This document shows positions 1 to 11,600 of a stretch of 34,288 bases of DNA, piece after piece (position 1 is the first letter of the stretch; each line of letters begins with the position of its first letter). Position numbers and translations under genes: made by a program. This DNA comes from Methanomassiliicoccus luminyensis B10. GTDB lineage: Archaea > Thermoplasmatota > Thermoplasmata > Methanomassiliicoccales > Methanomassiliicoccaceae. The notes below the pieces were generated by a model that had not been told where the DNA came from, made no database searches, and worked only from the letters and a program-made list of their open reading frames with translations. The stretch spans positions 1 to 34,288 of the forward strand of contig NZ_CAJE01000022.1 in NCBI RefSeq assembly GCF_000308215.1, in the 5' to 3' direction.

Positions 1-33
1 CCGTAATAAGGGATGTTAAATACCCCTGTTAAC

Positions 34-71
34 GGCCAGGGAAGAAGGGCGTTTTCGGGCCCTTTCCGGCC
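34..71. terminator. GC-rich inverted repeat, possible terminator of an upstream gene
   Basis: A 6-bp stem (45-50 with 59-64, 8-base loop containing TTTT) sits inside an outer GGCC/GGCC pair (34-37 with 68-71). It lies before the gyrB promoter and may end transcription of a gene outside the window. No coding region is supported in bases 1-256. Confidence 0.25.
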
Positions 72-79
72 AGGGGTTT

Positions 80-102
80 GCTTATATAGCTCGCTTATAT
101 AG
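80..102 (+). promoter_or_regulatory. Tandem TATA boxes upstream of gyrB
   Basis: The 10-mer GCTTATATAG occurs twice, at 80-89 and 93-102, exactly 13 bp apart. Both match the archaeal TATA box. They lie about 155-175 bases before the gyrB ATG, which would give an untranslated leader of roughly 130 bases, long for an archaeal gene. Confidence 0.55.
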
Positions 103-136
103 CCAGCATGTAAAGAAGCAACTATTAATATGTTGA

Positions 137-2626
<2,490 letters not shown>

Positions 2627-2637
2627 GGTGATACCAC

Positions 2638-5600
2638 ATGACAGACGATACTGCAACTTCACAAGATCAGCAAACCCCGGCCAACCCGAGGGAGATACGC
2701 CGCCCCATCGAGGCGGAGATGAAGAAGTCGTACATCGACTACGCCATGAGCGTCATTGTAGGCCGCGCCCTCCCCGACGTGCGTGACGGCCTCAAGCCCG
2801 TGCACCGGCGGATATTGTACTCCATGTACGACATGGGCCTGCCTTCCAGCAAACCTCACAAGAAGAGTGCCAGGGTGGTCGGCGAGTGTTTCGTTGCCGG
2901 GACCAGGGTCCTGACGAAGCGCGGCCTCATCCCGATCGAAGAGATCGAGAGGGGAGAAGAGGTCTACACCCAGAAGGGCAGGTCGACCGTGACTGAACTT
3001 TGGGAGATGCCGAAAAAGGACCTTGTCCGGGTACGGACCGAGAATGGGATCACCGTTAAGGCGACCCCATCGCAGAAGTTCAAAGTCATCACCAGAGGCC
3101 TTCAGTACGTTTGGAAGGAGGCCAAGGACCTGACGCCCGAGGACAGCCTCGTCCTGCGCCTTGACTATCCTGATGACATTCCGTATGTGAAGCTCCCGGA
3201 CTGGAATGGAAAGGAGATGAGGCTCGACGAGAACATCGCGTACCTTATGGGGCAGTTCCTATCCGACGGGAATTTCGAGCCCAAGTATGCCAAGGGCATG
3301 GGGCGATTCAACTTCTACTCGACCTCTAACGGCGTGATGGAAAGGATCACTGAGATCTTGAAGGAGGCCTTTGGCTACGAAGCTTTGACCGAAGGCCGAG
3401 GGACCCACATCGAGGACCTGCCCCATCATCCAATGATGCGCCACATCAGGGTGAACAGTCGGGCGCTGAACGATTATTTGGCATCGGCCCTGGGGATAGA
3501 CCGCACCTGGAAAGCTGGCACCAAGCATGTGCCAGAACTCTTCTTCCGCTCTCCCCGACCGGTTCTCGCCGCTCTGCTCTCGGGCATGATCGATGGGGAC
3601 GGCTCGGTCCATAAGAGCCGCTCCATCATTCACTACGGATCCATCTCGGAGAGAATGATCGAGGATGTCCAGCTCATCATGCAGCATCTCGGGGTTCCGA
3701 GCCACAGGTATGTTCAGAAGCCCAGCGACTTCCACATGTATGAGGGCGCGATTATAGTAGACAACTATCCTCTACATTCTATAGAAGTAATGGGTCGATT
3801 CACAAAGGTACTGGCTAAGCAACTAGACCTCCGCAGCGAGACGAAACGGGAGCGGCTTGAGCACATATTTGGCGCTGAAAATGTCGCTTGTGTGTTCGAC
3901 CGGATACCATATGCTGCGGAAGCGGTATTCGATGATCTCTCCGAAGCTCACATCGGGAGCGGCTGGTATCAAGACGTAGGGGGGAACAAGTTCCGTGCCG
4001 GAATAACCTATCCTGACGGGACCAAGATACGCTATTCCTCAGATCTCAGGGAGCGCCCTCTGGGCCGCACGCAGATCATGGACTGGGGCATACACTCCAA
4101 GCTCGAGAGGATAGGCTCCAAGATGGCCCCTATTATCGAAGAGATGATGGAGAACAACATCTTCTTCGTTCAAGTCGCCAGTGTTGAAGCAGCTCCGGCG
4201 GAGCACACTTACGACCTCACGGTCGCGGTCGTGCACGAGTTCGTGGCGAACGGGATAGTGGCTTCTAATTGCCTCGGGAAGTACCATCCTCACGGTGACA
4301 CGGCCGTGTACGACGCCCTGGTCCGCATGGCCCAGGATTTCTCGCTGAGATACCCCATGGTCGACGGCCACGGCAACTTCGGCAGCGTCGACGGCGACTC
4401 CGCGGCGGCGATGCGCTACACCGAGTGCCGCCTCAGGAAGCTCGCGGAGGAGATGCTGCAGGACCTTGACAAGGAGACGGTGAACTTCGTCGACAACTTC
4501 GATGGCTCCCTGAAGGAGCCGGAGGTCCTGCCGGCGAAGGTGCCCAGCCTCCTGGTCAACGGGTCCTCGGGCATCGCCGTGGGCATGGCCACGAACATAC
4601 CGCCGCACAACCTCAGGGAAACATGCGACGCGGCCATGCACCTGATCGACAGCCCCGACGCGGACAGCATCGACCTGATGCAGTTCATCAAGGGCCCCGA
4701 CTTCCCCACCGGCGGCATCATCTACGGCACCAACGGCATCGTGGAGGCCTACTCCACCGGCAAGGGCCGCATCAAGGTGAGGGCCAAGGCCGACTTCGAG
4801 GATATGGAAGGGGGCAAGAGGCGCATCATCGTCACCGAGATCCCCTACCAGGTCAACAAGGCCAACCTCATCGAGAGCATCGCCGACCTGGTCAAGGAGA
4901 AGAAGATCGAGGGCATCACCGACCTGAGGGACGAGAGCGACCGCGAGGGCATGCGCATCGTCATCGAGCTGCGCAAGGACGTCATGGAAGAGATCGTGCT
5001 CAACCAGCTGTTCCAGCACACCCAGATGGAAGTGACCTTCGGCGTCATCAACCTCGCCCTGGTGAACAATGAGCCCAAAGTGCTCACGCTCCGCGAGATG
5101 CTGCAGGCCTACGTCGACTACCGCAAGCATGTGGTCACCAAGCGCACCGAGTTCGAGCTGCGCGAGGCGAAGGCGAGGGAGCACATCCTGCAGGCGCTGA
5201 TCAAGGCGGTCGACGCCATCGATGAGACGATCCGCATTATCAGGGAGGCGCGGACCACGGAAGAAGCGCGCAACGGCCTGATGCAGCGCTTCGAGATCGA
5301 CGAGGTGCAGGCCAAGGCGGTCCTGGAGATGCGCCTGCGCGCCCTCACCGGCCTGGAGATCGAGGACCTCCGCACCGAGTTCACCGCCATCGAGGAGCGC
5401 ATCGCCGATCTCGAGAGCATCCTCGCCGACGAGTGCAAGATCTTCGCCATCATCAAGGCCGAGCTGCTTGAGATCAAGGAGAAGTACGGCGACGACCGCA
5501 GGACCGAGATCGTCATGGACGCCGGCGAGCTGGACATCGAGGACCTCATCCCCAACGAGGAGATGGTCATCATGATCACCAGCGACGGCTACATCAAGCG

Positions 5601-6564
5601 CCTGCCGCTGGACACCTACAAGCAGCAGCACCGCGGGGGGCAGGGTCTGCTGGGCATGGAGACCAAGGAGGAGGACGAGGTGGTCGACCTGTTCGTCACC
5701 ATGACCCACAACTACATCATGTTCTTCACCAACAAGGGCCGGGTGTACGTCCTCAAGGCGTACCGCATACCCGTGGCCGGCCGGCACTCCAAGGGAAAGC
5801 CGATCATCAACCTCCTGCCCAAGCTGGAGGAGGGCGAGAGGGTGGAGGACAATATGGCCTTTGACAAGTTCGACGACCGCTACGACCTGGTGTTCGCCAC
5901 CCGGAACGGCATCGTCAAGCGCACCGCCCTCCGGGAGTACCGCAACATCCGTTCCAACGGCATCATCGCCATCAGCCTGGAGGATGGCGACTCCCTCGTC
6001 GACACCAAGCTGGTGGAGCCGGGCGCGGAGATCGTGCTGGCCACCCGGAGCGGCCAGGCGGGGAGGTTCGACGCCTCCGAGATACGGTCGGTAGGGAGGC
6101 AGGCCATCGGGGTCATCGGCATGCGCATGGAGGACGGCGACGAGATCGTCAGCATGGCCGTGGTGAGGCCGGAGGACAAGCTCCTTAGCATCACCGAGAA
6201 CGGGTACGGGAAGATCTCGCGCGTGTCCGATTACCGGAAGACCCACCGCGGCGGGAAGGGGGTCATAACCATCAAGACCACCGACCGCAACGGGCCCGTA
6301 GTGTCGGTAAGGGCCATCTCCGACGGCGACCAGATCATCCTCACCACCCAGCAGGGCAAGGTCATCCGCGTCCCCGCGGAGGAGATACGCACCATGGGCC
6401 GCTCCACGCAAGGAGTTACCATCATGGACCTCTCCGACGGCGACAAGATCACCGCCGTGGCCCGCCTGGTCGGCGCCAAGGAGCAGCTGATGGTCGCCCG
6501 GACCGAGTCGAAGGAGGACCTCAGCGTGCTGCCCGTCGGAGGGGACGACCCCGCCGAGGAGTGA
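2638..6564 (+). CDS. gyrA: DNA gyrase subunit A, intein-containing precursor
   Basis: DNA breakage-reunion subunit of gyrase. The precursor is 1308 aa; without the 461-aa intein it is 847 aa, the usual GyrA size. The N-terminal winged-helix/tower part shows [34 protein letters not shown] and [10 protein letters not shown] with the catalytic Tyr594 of the precursor (Tyr133 after splicing). The C-terminal DNA-wrapping beta-pinwheel carries a GyrA-box-like QHRGGQG at 997-1003, slightly off the QRRGGKG consensus, and a second THRGGKG in a later blade. A wrapping domain of this kind favours gyrase over topoisomerase IV. A good ribosome site (GAGGTGAT) begins 13 bases before the ATG, overlapping the end of gyrB. 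A GC hairpin follows the stop codon. Confidence 0.97.
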   Translation: MTDDTATSQDQQTPANPREIRRPIEAEMKKSYIDYAMSVIVGRALPDVRDGLKPVHRRILYSMYDMGLPSSKPHKKSARVVGECFVAGTRVLTKRGLIPIEEIERGEEVYTQKGRSTVTELWEMPKKDLVRVRTENGITVKATPSQKFKVITRGLQYVWKEAKDLTPEDSLVLRLDYPDDIPYVKLPDWNGKEMRLDENIAYLMGQFLSDGNFEPKYAKGMGRFNFYSTSNGVMERITEILKEAFGYEALTEGRGTHIEDLPHHPMMRHIRVNSRALNDYLASALGIDRTWKAGTKHVPELFFRSPRPVLAALLSGMIDGDGSVHKSRSIIHYGSISERMIEDVQLIMQHLGVPSHRYVQKPSDFHMYEGAIIVDNYPLHSIEVMGRFTKVLAKQLDLRSETKRERLEHIFGAENVACVFDRIPYAAEAVFDDLSEAHIGSGWYQDVGGNKFRAGITYPDGTKIRYSSDLRERPLGRTQIMDWGIHSKLERIGSKMAPIIEEMMENNIFFVQVASVEAAPAEHTYDLTVAVVHEFVANGIVASNCLGKYHPHGDTAVYDALVRMAQDFSLRYPMVDGHGNFGSVDGDSAAAMRYTECRLRKLAEEMLQDLDKETVNFVDNFDGSLKEPEVLPAKVPSLLVNGSSGIAVGMATNIPPHNLRETCDAAMHLIDSPDADSIDLMQFIKGPDFPTGGIIYGTNGIVEAYSTGKGRIKVRAKADFEDMEGGKRRIIVTEIPYQVNKANLIESIADLVKEKKIEGITDLRDESDREGMRIVIELRKDVMEEIVLNQLFQHTQMEVTFGVINLALVNNEPKVLTLREMLQAYVDYRKHVVTKRTEFELREAKAREHILQALIKAVDAIDETIRIIREARTTEEARNGLMQRFEIDEVQAKAVLEMRLRALTGLEIEDLRTEFTAIEERIADLESILADECKIFAIIKAELLEIKEKYGDDRRTEIVMDAGELDIEDLIPNEEMVIMITSDGYIKRLPLDTYKQQHRGGQGLLGMETKEEDEVVDLFVTMTHNYIMFFTNKGRVYVLKAYRIPVAGRHSKGKPIINLLPKLEEGERVEDNMAFDKFDDRYDLVFATRNGIVKRTALREYRNIRSNGIIAISLEDGDSLVDTKLVEPGAEIVLATRSGQAGRFDASEIRSVGRQAIGVIGMRMEDGDEIVSMAVVRPEDKLLSITENGYGKISRVSDYRKTHRGGKGVITIKTTDRNGPVVSVRAISDGDQIILTTQQGKVIRVPAEEIRTMGRSTQGVTIMDLSDGDKITAVARLVGAKEQLMVARTESKEDLSVLPVGGDDPAEE
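2887..4269 (+). other. GyrA intein with LAGLIDADG homing endonuclease and atypical splice residues
   Basis: Residues 84-544 of the GyrA precursor, inserted between RVVGE and [10 protein letters not shown], the same neighbourhood as the mycobacterial GyrA intein. It begins with Cys84 (CFVAGTRVL) and ends with Asn544 before Cys+1. Two dodecapeptide motifs mark a LAGLIDADG-type endonuclease: [12 protein letters not shown] (Asp210) and [12 protein letters not shown] (Asp321). Block B reads ATPSQKF, with Gln146 where His is usual, and the C-terminus is Ala-Ser-Asn, with Ser543 in place of the usual penultimate His. Parts of it are visibly more AT-rich than the surrounding gyrA, consistent with more recent arrival than the GyrB intein. 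Whether splicing is fast is uncertain. Confidence 0.95.
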
Positions 6565-6572
6565 AACCATTT

Positions 6573-6590
6573 CCCCGCCCCCGGGCGGGG
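6573..6590 (+). terminator. GC-rich hairpin after gyrA
   Basis: CCCCGCCC (6573-6580) pairs perfectly with GGGCGGGG (6583-6590) across a 2-base centre, 9 bases after the gyrA stop. A T6 run at 6635-6640 is too far away to belong to it. It is a plausible end or processing point for the gyrBA message. Confidence 0.45.
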
Positions 6591-6617
6591 CGGACCGCCG
6601 CCTCATTATCTGTCAGT

Positions 6618-6627
6618 GATTATATCA
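6618..6627 (+). promoter_or_regulatory. TATA box for the RAD55-like ATPase gene
   Basis: GATTATATCA lies about 30 bases before the TTG start at 6655, so the message would be nearly leaderless. This supports the TTG over any upstream start. Confidence 0.45.
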
Positions 6628-6654
6628 CGCAAGGTTTTTTAATGACCCAGCCGA

Positions 6655-7380
6655 TTGACGGCCGGGGGTAACGAAACGCTCAGGGACTCTATTCCGGGGC
6701 TCGAACGAGTATTCCGCTCGGACATCGAAGCACCGAAGGTTATTCTGGTCACCGGCCCTCCCGGCTCGATGAAGACAAGCTTCTGCTACTCGATCATGTC
6801 CACATACCTTCAGAAGACCGGACAGTTCGGGCTCTATGTGACTCTGGAGGAGACGGCGGCCAGCCACGTGACCAACATGCGCAGGCTGGGCATCCCACCG
6901 AGCCCCAACATGGAGATATCCGATTTCACTGACCTCAGGGAGCTGGACGGTGTGATTGACGAGGAGGGCTCCACCGACTACGTCCAGTTCATCCAGCAGA
7001 CCGTGGAGTACACCAAGAAGAAGCACGGCGACAAGTTCACCGTCCTCGCCCTTGACTCCCTGGGAGCGCTGTACTCCCTGATGGAGGATAACGACAACAT
7101 CCGCAAGAAGATGTTCTACTTCTTCAAGATGCTCCGTGATCAGAACCTCGTGTCGTTCATCATCATGGAGCGGTCCCCCGGCGGCCCCTCGAGCCTCCTG
7201 GGCAACGAGGGCTTCCTCGTCGACGGGATCATCGAGCTCGGACTGGACCGCGATCGGGGCAAGATGGCCAGGTTCATCCGGGTGGAGAAGATGAGGGCCT
7301 GCCAGCACAGCATGGAGAAGCACACCATGGAAGTGGGCGAGAAGGGAGGTCTCACTGTTCTGGGACCTTCACTCGGTTAG
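6655..7380 (+). CDS. RAD55/KaiC-like (FlaH-like) ATPase, 241 aa
   Basis: A single RecA-fold ATPase domain of the archaeal RAD55/KaiC-like group, to which the archaellum protein FlaH also belongs. The Walker A motif is GPPGSMKTS at residues 34-42 and a Walker B-like strand is FTVLALDSLGALYSL near residue 128. The protein has no membrane segment and no extra domain. Translation appears to start at TTG 6655: the frame is closed by a stop at 6643, and the nearby ATG at 6642 is out of frame and gives only nine codons. It lies between gyrA and a coiled-coil gene on the same strand. The nearby pilus-type ATPases and FlaH's role as partner of the archaellar ATPase make a regulatory role in the surface-appendage system attractive, but that is inference; RAD55-like proteins have many roles. 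Confidence 0.8.
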   Translation: MTAGGNETLRDSIPGLERVFRSDIEAPKVILVTGPPGSMKTSFCYSIMSTYLQKTGQFGLYVTLEETAASHVTNMRRLGIPPSPNMEISDFTDLRELDGVIDEEGSTDYVQFIQQTVEYTKKKHGDKFTVLALDSLGALYSLMEDNDNIRKKMFYFFKMLRDQNLVSFIIMERSPGGPSSLLGNEGFLVDGIIELGLDRDRGKMARFIRVEKMRACQHSMEKHTMEVGEKGGLTVLGPSLG

Positions 7381-7445
7381 AAATGTTAATAATCGTGTCG
7401 ACCGATTCCCACGCGGTCTGTAACGTCGCTTAAGGAGGAAGATCA

Positions 7446-8474
7446 TTGTCCACATCCGATGAGGTCCCCATTTGGGAGGTCATTGAACAGTTCAAGGAGA
7501 AAGTGAAATCCCAGGAGCTGGAGGTCCGTAAGCGGCAGGACCGCGTCGAGGCGGAGGAGTCCGACCTCGATAAGAGGAAGCAGCAGCTTGAGGAGCTGTC
7601 CCGGGACCTGGGCACCCGCGAGAAGGGGCTGCGGGACCGATTGGCCGAGCTGGAGCCGCGGGAGGCCGCCGCCGAGGAGAAGGAGTCCCGCCTCAGGGCC
7701 CTGGAGAAGGAGGTCCGGCAGCGCGAGGAGGCGGTGCAGAGGTCCCGCGCGGAGCTGGAGTCGAGGCAGGCGGAACTGACCAGGCGCGAGGACGAGATCG
7801 TGGCACTTTCCGAGCGCAGCGCCGGGTACGAGAGCGGCCTCAAGGAGATGAACGAGAGCATCCGCAAGGCCGAGGAGGGCCTTCTGGCCAGCGAGGTCAA
7901 GATCCGCGACCTGCTGGGCGAGGTGTCCTCGTCGCGCGAGAGCCTGCTGGCCAAGGAGAAGGCGCTGGCCGATCAGGAGGCGCTGCTGGCCGAGGGCAGG
8001 AAGATAGTGCTCGAAGAGCAGAGGCGGTTCGTGAGCTGGGAGAAGACCCTCAACGCTCGGGAGGAGGCTCTCCGCGAGCGGGAAAGGTCCGCGCCCGTCG
8101 CGACCGATGATGGCACCCCGGTCCTCAAGGCCGAGCCCGAAGCGGCGATCGAGGAGGCTATCGAGATAGGGGCGCCTAAGCCGGCCGAGGTCGAGCCCGA
8201 GGCGTTCCCTGCGGAGGACGAGCCCGCCCCTGTCTTCAAAGTGGAGCCGGAACCGCAGCCCGAGGAGGAAGCGCCCACCCCGGTGTTCAGGGCCGAACCG
8301 GAAGGCCCCACCTGCCCCGAGTGCGGCGCCATCGTCTCCGAGGACGACCGCACCTGCCCCTCATGCGGGTACGAGCTGAAGGAGGCCCCCAAGCCCCCCG
8401 AGGCCAAGCCGGAAGAGGCGGAGCCCCCCAAGAAGGCAGTGTCCGTCCGAAAGGTCAGCATCCGGCGCCGGTAA
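7446..8474 (+). CDS. Coiled-coil protein with C-terminal zinc ribbon, 342 aa
   Basis: No named family recognised. Residues about 12-215 are an almost unbroken charged coiled coil rich in Glu, Arg, Lys and Leu. Residues about 220-285 form a Pro/Glu/Ala-rich linker with an imperfect repeat (TPVLKAEPE, APVFKVEPE, TPVFRAEPE). A zinc ribbon follows, CPECG and CPSCG about 17 residues apart, then a Pro/Lys tail ending in KVSIRRR. No signal peptide or membrane span, so cytoplasmic. The TTG start at 7446 is supported by a strong ribosome site, GGAGGAAG, ending 5 bases upstream. The same ingredients (zinc ribbon plus Pro/Glu tail with an Arg-rich patch) recur in the cytoplasmic tail of the next gene's product, and a long coiled coil recurs in the minus-strand ATPase at 21210-23015. 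A scaffold or adaptor role is an inference. Confidence 0.8.
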   Translation: MSTSDEVPIWEVIEQFKEKVKSQELEVRKRQDRVEAEESDLDKRKQQLEELSRDLGTREKGLRDRLAELEPREAAAEEKESRLRALEKEVRQREEAVQRSRAELESRQAELTRREDEIVALSERSAGYESGLKEMNESIRKAEEGLLASEVKIRDLLGEVSSSRESLLAKEKALADQEALLAEGRKIVLEEQRRFVSWEKTLNAREEALRERERSAPVATDDGTPVLKAEPEAAIEEAIEIGAPKPAEVEPEAFPAEDEPAPVFKVEPEPQPEEEAPTPVFRAEPEGPTCPECGAIVSEDDRTCPSCGYELKEAPKPPEAKPEEAEPPKKAVSVRKVSIRRR

Positions 8475-8481
8475 GCCCCTC

Positions 8482-8502
8482 CCGCCGCGGGCGGCTTTCT
8501 TC
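8482..8502 (+). terminator. Hairpin plus pyrimidine tract after the coiled-coil gene
   Basis: CCGCC (8482-8486) pairs with GGCGG (8490-8494) over a 3-base loop and is followed by CTTTCTTC. It starts 7 bases after the stop codon. Confidence 0.4.
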
Positions 8503-8612
8503 ATCGGCTCTCCCCGGCGGGAACGCGGCGGCGAACACCGCCCCGCGCCCCCTGCCAGATACCTTATTCCGAGACACATGTTCTCGGAGTTTTGACCAGT
8601 GAAATTCAGCGG

Positions 8613-8626
8613 AATATATTTAAATA
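8613..8626 (+). promoter_or_regulatory. TATA box of the large surface-protein gene
   Basis: The AT-only stretch ATATATTTAAATAA stands out in a GC-rich intergenic region of about 200 bases. A start of transcription about 25 bases downstream would leave a short leader before ATG 8675. Confidence 0.55.
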
Positions 8627-8674
8627 ACCTCACCCCGCTGCTCTCACAGCGTTCCCAGACTGGAGTGTCCAGAC

Positions 8675-11600
8675 ATGGATACGCGAGGTTTCGGTGGGTT
8701 CATGACGGGTCGAGTTCTCCTCAACCGAGCGGCAAGCATACTGATAGCGACAGCTCTTCTGCTTACACCATTCACAGGCATACTGTTGTTCGCGGGGACG
8801 GGCGGAGCGCAGGCCCTGCCTTCGGAATATTCCAACGGGGACCGCATCATCGGTTCCGGTTATGACACACCGACCTGGGAGATCACCACCGAGACCTACA
8901 TGAACGGGAACTTGACGATCAAGGAAGGCGGCGTGGTGGTCGTTGACCACGGCAGCCTGGTATTCTCTCAGACCCTCGGTCATGACGGGGTCGTCAGCGC
9001 GGACGACTTCATCTATACCCTCACCATCGAGGACGGCGGCAAGCTCATCCTCAAGAACTCCACCCTTACTACGCGGCTGAACAACCTTAATGCGTTCCCC
9101 AGCCTCGGCGTCTACGTCCATAACGGAAGCTCGCTCGAAGCTTACGACTCGACCCTTAGATTCCCCGGCCACCTCGTTGTCGAGGACTCCGCCCTGACCC
9201 TGTGGAGGTCCACCATCGAAGGCCATGACACCGATTTAATTGAGCGATACTGCGACCCTACGATCTTCCCCGCCGGTGAGTTCGACGATGCCCCTGTGAT
9301 GTTATTAGTTGACGCCACGGTGAACCTGTACGACTCATATCTGAGAGATATCTACGAGCCCGAAACATATGACGCCCCCATTCCCAACCTCGCTCCGGTG
9401 TATGATTACGACTATCCATTCGCTTCTGACACATACAACCTCGACGGCACCAGGAGTGCGGTCGCCTATACGCTCGATTCGGGGAGTAGGACTCTTTCCA
9501 CTTACAAGAGCGTGACCCTGGCCGGCAACACGAACCTGACCTCGGTCAACACCTACATTGGGGTCGATTTTTCGCCTGACCCTTACCGGCACAACAATAT
9601 GGTGCTTCTGGACAACTCCAAGGCATATATCTACGGTCTCACCGTGGATGAGTCACAAGACCCTAAGGACTATACTCGCGAGCCTGCGTTCGTGACGGTC
9701 GAAACCACGTTCGAGGCGGACGTTACGGCTCGGGGATCTAGCGACACCACGACGAATCAACCAATCTCCAATGCAACAGTATATGATGGCAATTATTACG
9801 TGATTAAAATGGGCCAGATACTGAACCTTAATCAGTTTGATACGGGAGGTTCAGCAGGCAGAATCAATGGCGCAACTTTGAATTTCCAATATACTACTGC
9901 ATATCCCTATGGTGGAGATAGTTATGTTCAATGGGCTCTGAATGGCGAGAGCTTTGTGAATACGAATATCCAGGTTACCCAAGTCGATGGATTGACTAAC
10001 GTCACATACGATTTGTATCAGAATGGGGAAGGAGCGATTTCGATAGAGGATATAAAACGCATTGCCATCCAAGTAATCAATGACGCCACTGCATCTTCAC
10101 ATGATATCTATGTGGATAGGATCTGGATCGAGGTCACTCTAGCCCCCACTGTCTACATATATCGGTGGGCCAACGTGACCGCCCTCGACGACCAGGGCAA
10201 CTCGGTGATCGGCGCAGAAGTATCCGCGAAGTTGCAGGACCCCTACGGCGAGATTGCTTACTACGTCACCCCGGGCGGTGTGCAGAGCGCTCCTTCCGAT
10301 GATGTGATGAGGTACCTCGGCATCGATCCCTCCTCCTTCACTGCCTGGGTGACCGGGAACGACGGCAAGGTGACGATCCCCTATCTTTCCGAGATAATCG
10401 ACGCGCGCAACCCCAATCCCTACAAGAACCCGTCATACAACCTGACGGTCAGCTTCACCGACGACAGCGACGGTGCGACATACTACAACTATGTCGGCCT
10501 CCCATTCGAAAGGTACCCCGACCTGGTCGGTACCGGAATGTTCGTCCAGCTGCCGGTCTACCTGATCAACCTGATATTCCTGCCCGACCTGTACGTTGCA
10601 TCGGAGGACATGGCATTCAGCGATGCTACCGCATCGACCGAGGCCACCGCGAGGATCACTGTCCACAACTCGGGCGCCGTAGCGGCCAAGAACGTGGTCG
10701 TCGAGATATATGCCGGTAACAGGAGCACCGGCGGACAGCTTCTCAGTACAACGACGATCTCGGTCCCTGCCCACTCCTCTCTGGAGGCAGTACTGGTGTG
10801 GATCCCTGAGGAGATAGGCAACTATCCCATCTACGTCTACGTCAACCCCGACAGGACCGTACAGGAATCCAGGTACAGCAATAACAACGCATTCAAGAAC
10901 GTCACCGTGTCCATAGAGCTGGGCGATTCCGACCTCGTGATCGGGGGCACCTCGCAGTTCCAGGATCTGGTCTTCTACACGCCCCTGAGCCCGACCACCA
11001 ATGTGATCGTGACCACGGGCGGCAAGCTCACCTTCGTGGGCACCCAGTTCGCCATGAGGCAGAACGGAAACCTGAACGTGGTCGTGGAAGGCAACGGCCA
11101 GCTCCGCTTGCTGGATGGATCGACCATGACCTCGACCGGCAGCATCGGCCTGGTCCTGTTCGACACCGCTCGCCTGGAGATCGTGAGGTCTAGCATAGCG
11201 GCGGAGGTAAGCATATTCGCGTACGGCGAATCCGTGGTCGATGTGACCGAGTCCGCGGTCAGCTCCGAGCTGAGCGCCCCGGCCACCTCCAGCATGCATC
11301 TGGCAGCGGTCAACTCCACCTTCTCCGCGGTGACCCTGGCCAATACGTCAACGGCCGCGCTCACCAATGTGGACATCATCATATTCAGCGTGCAGGACTC
11401 GGCATATGTCGAGTACTACCGGTGGGTGGAGGTCACCGTCGTGGACGGCAGGGGCGCCATAGTGGAAGGCGCCGATGTCTCCATCAGCCGGATGTATGCC
11501 GCCATAACGCCGGCGCATGGCGCGGAGAAGCTCTCCGGTGCCACCGGCATTGACGGTACGGTCATGCTCCTGGTGCTGTCCGATGTGATAACCAGCAGCC

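Noticed and set aside
4039-6606. 855-codon open frame antisense to gyrA
   Set aside because: It is a mirror of the GC-rich gyrA codon pattern, with low-complexity Leu/Val/His/Asp content and no domain or start signals.
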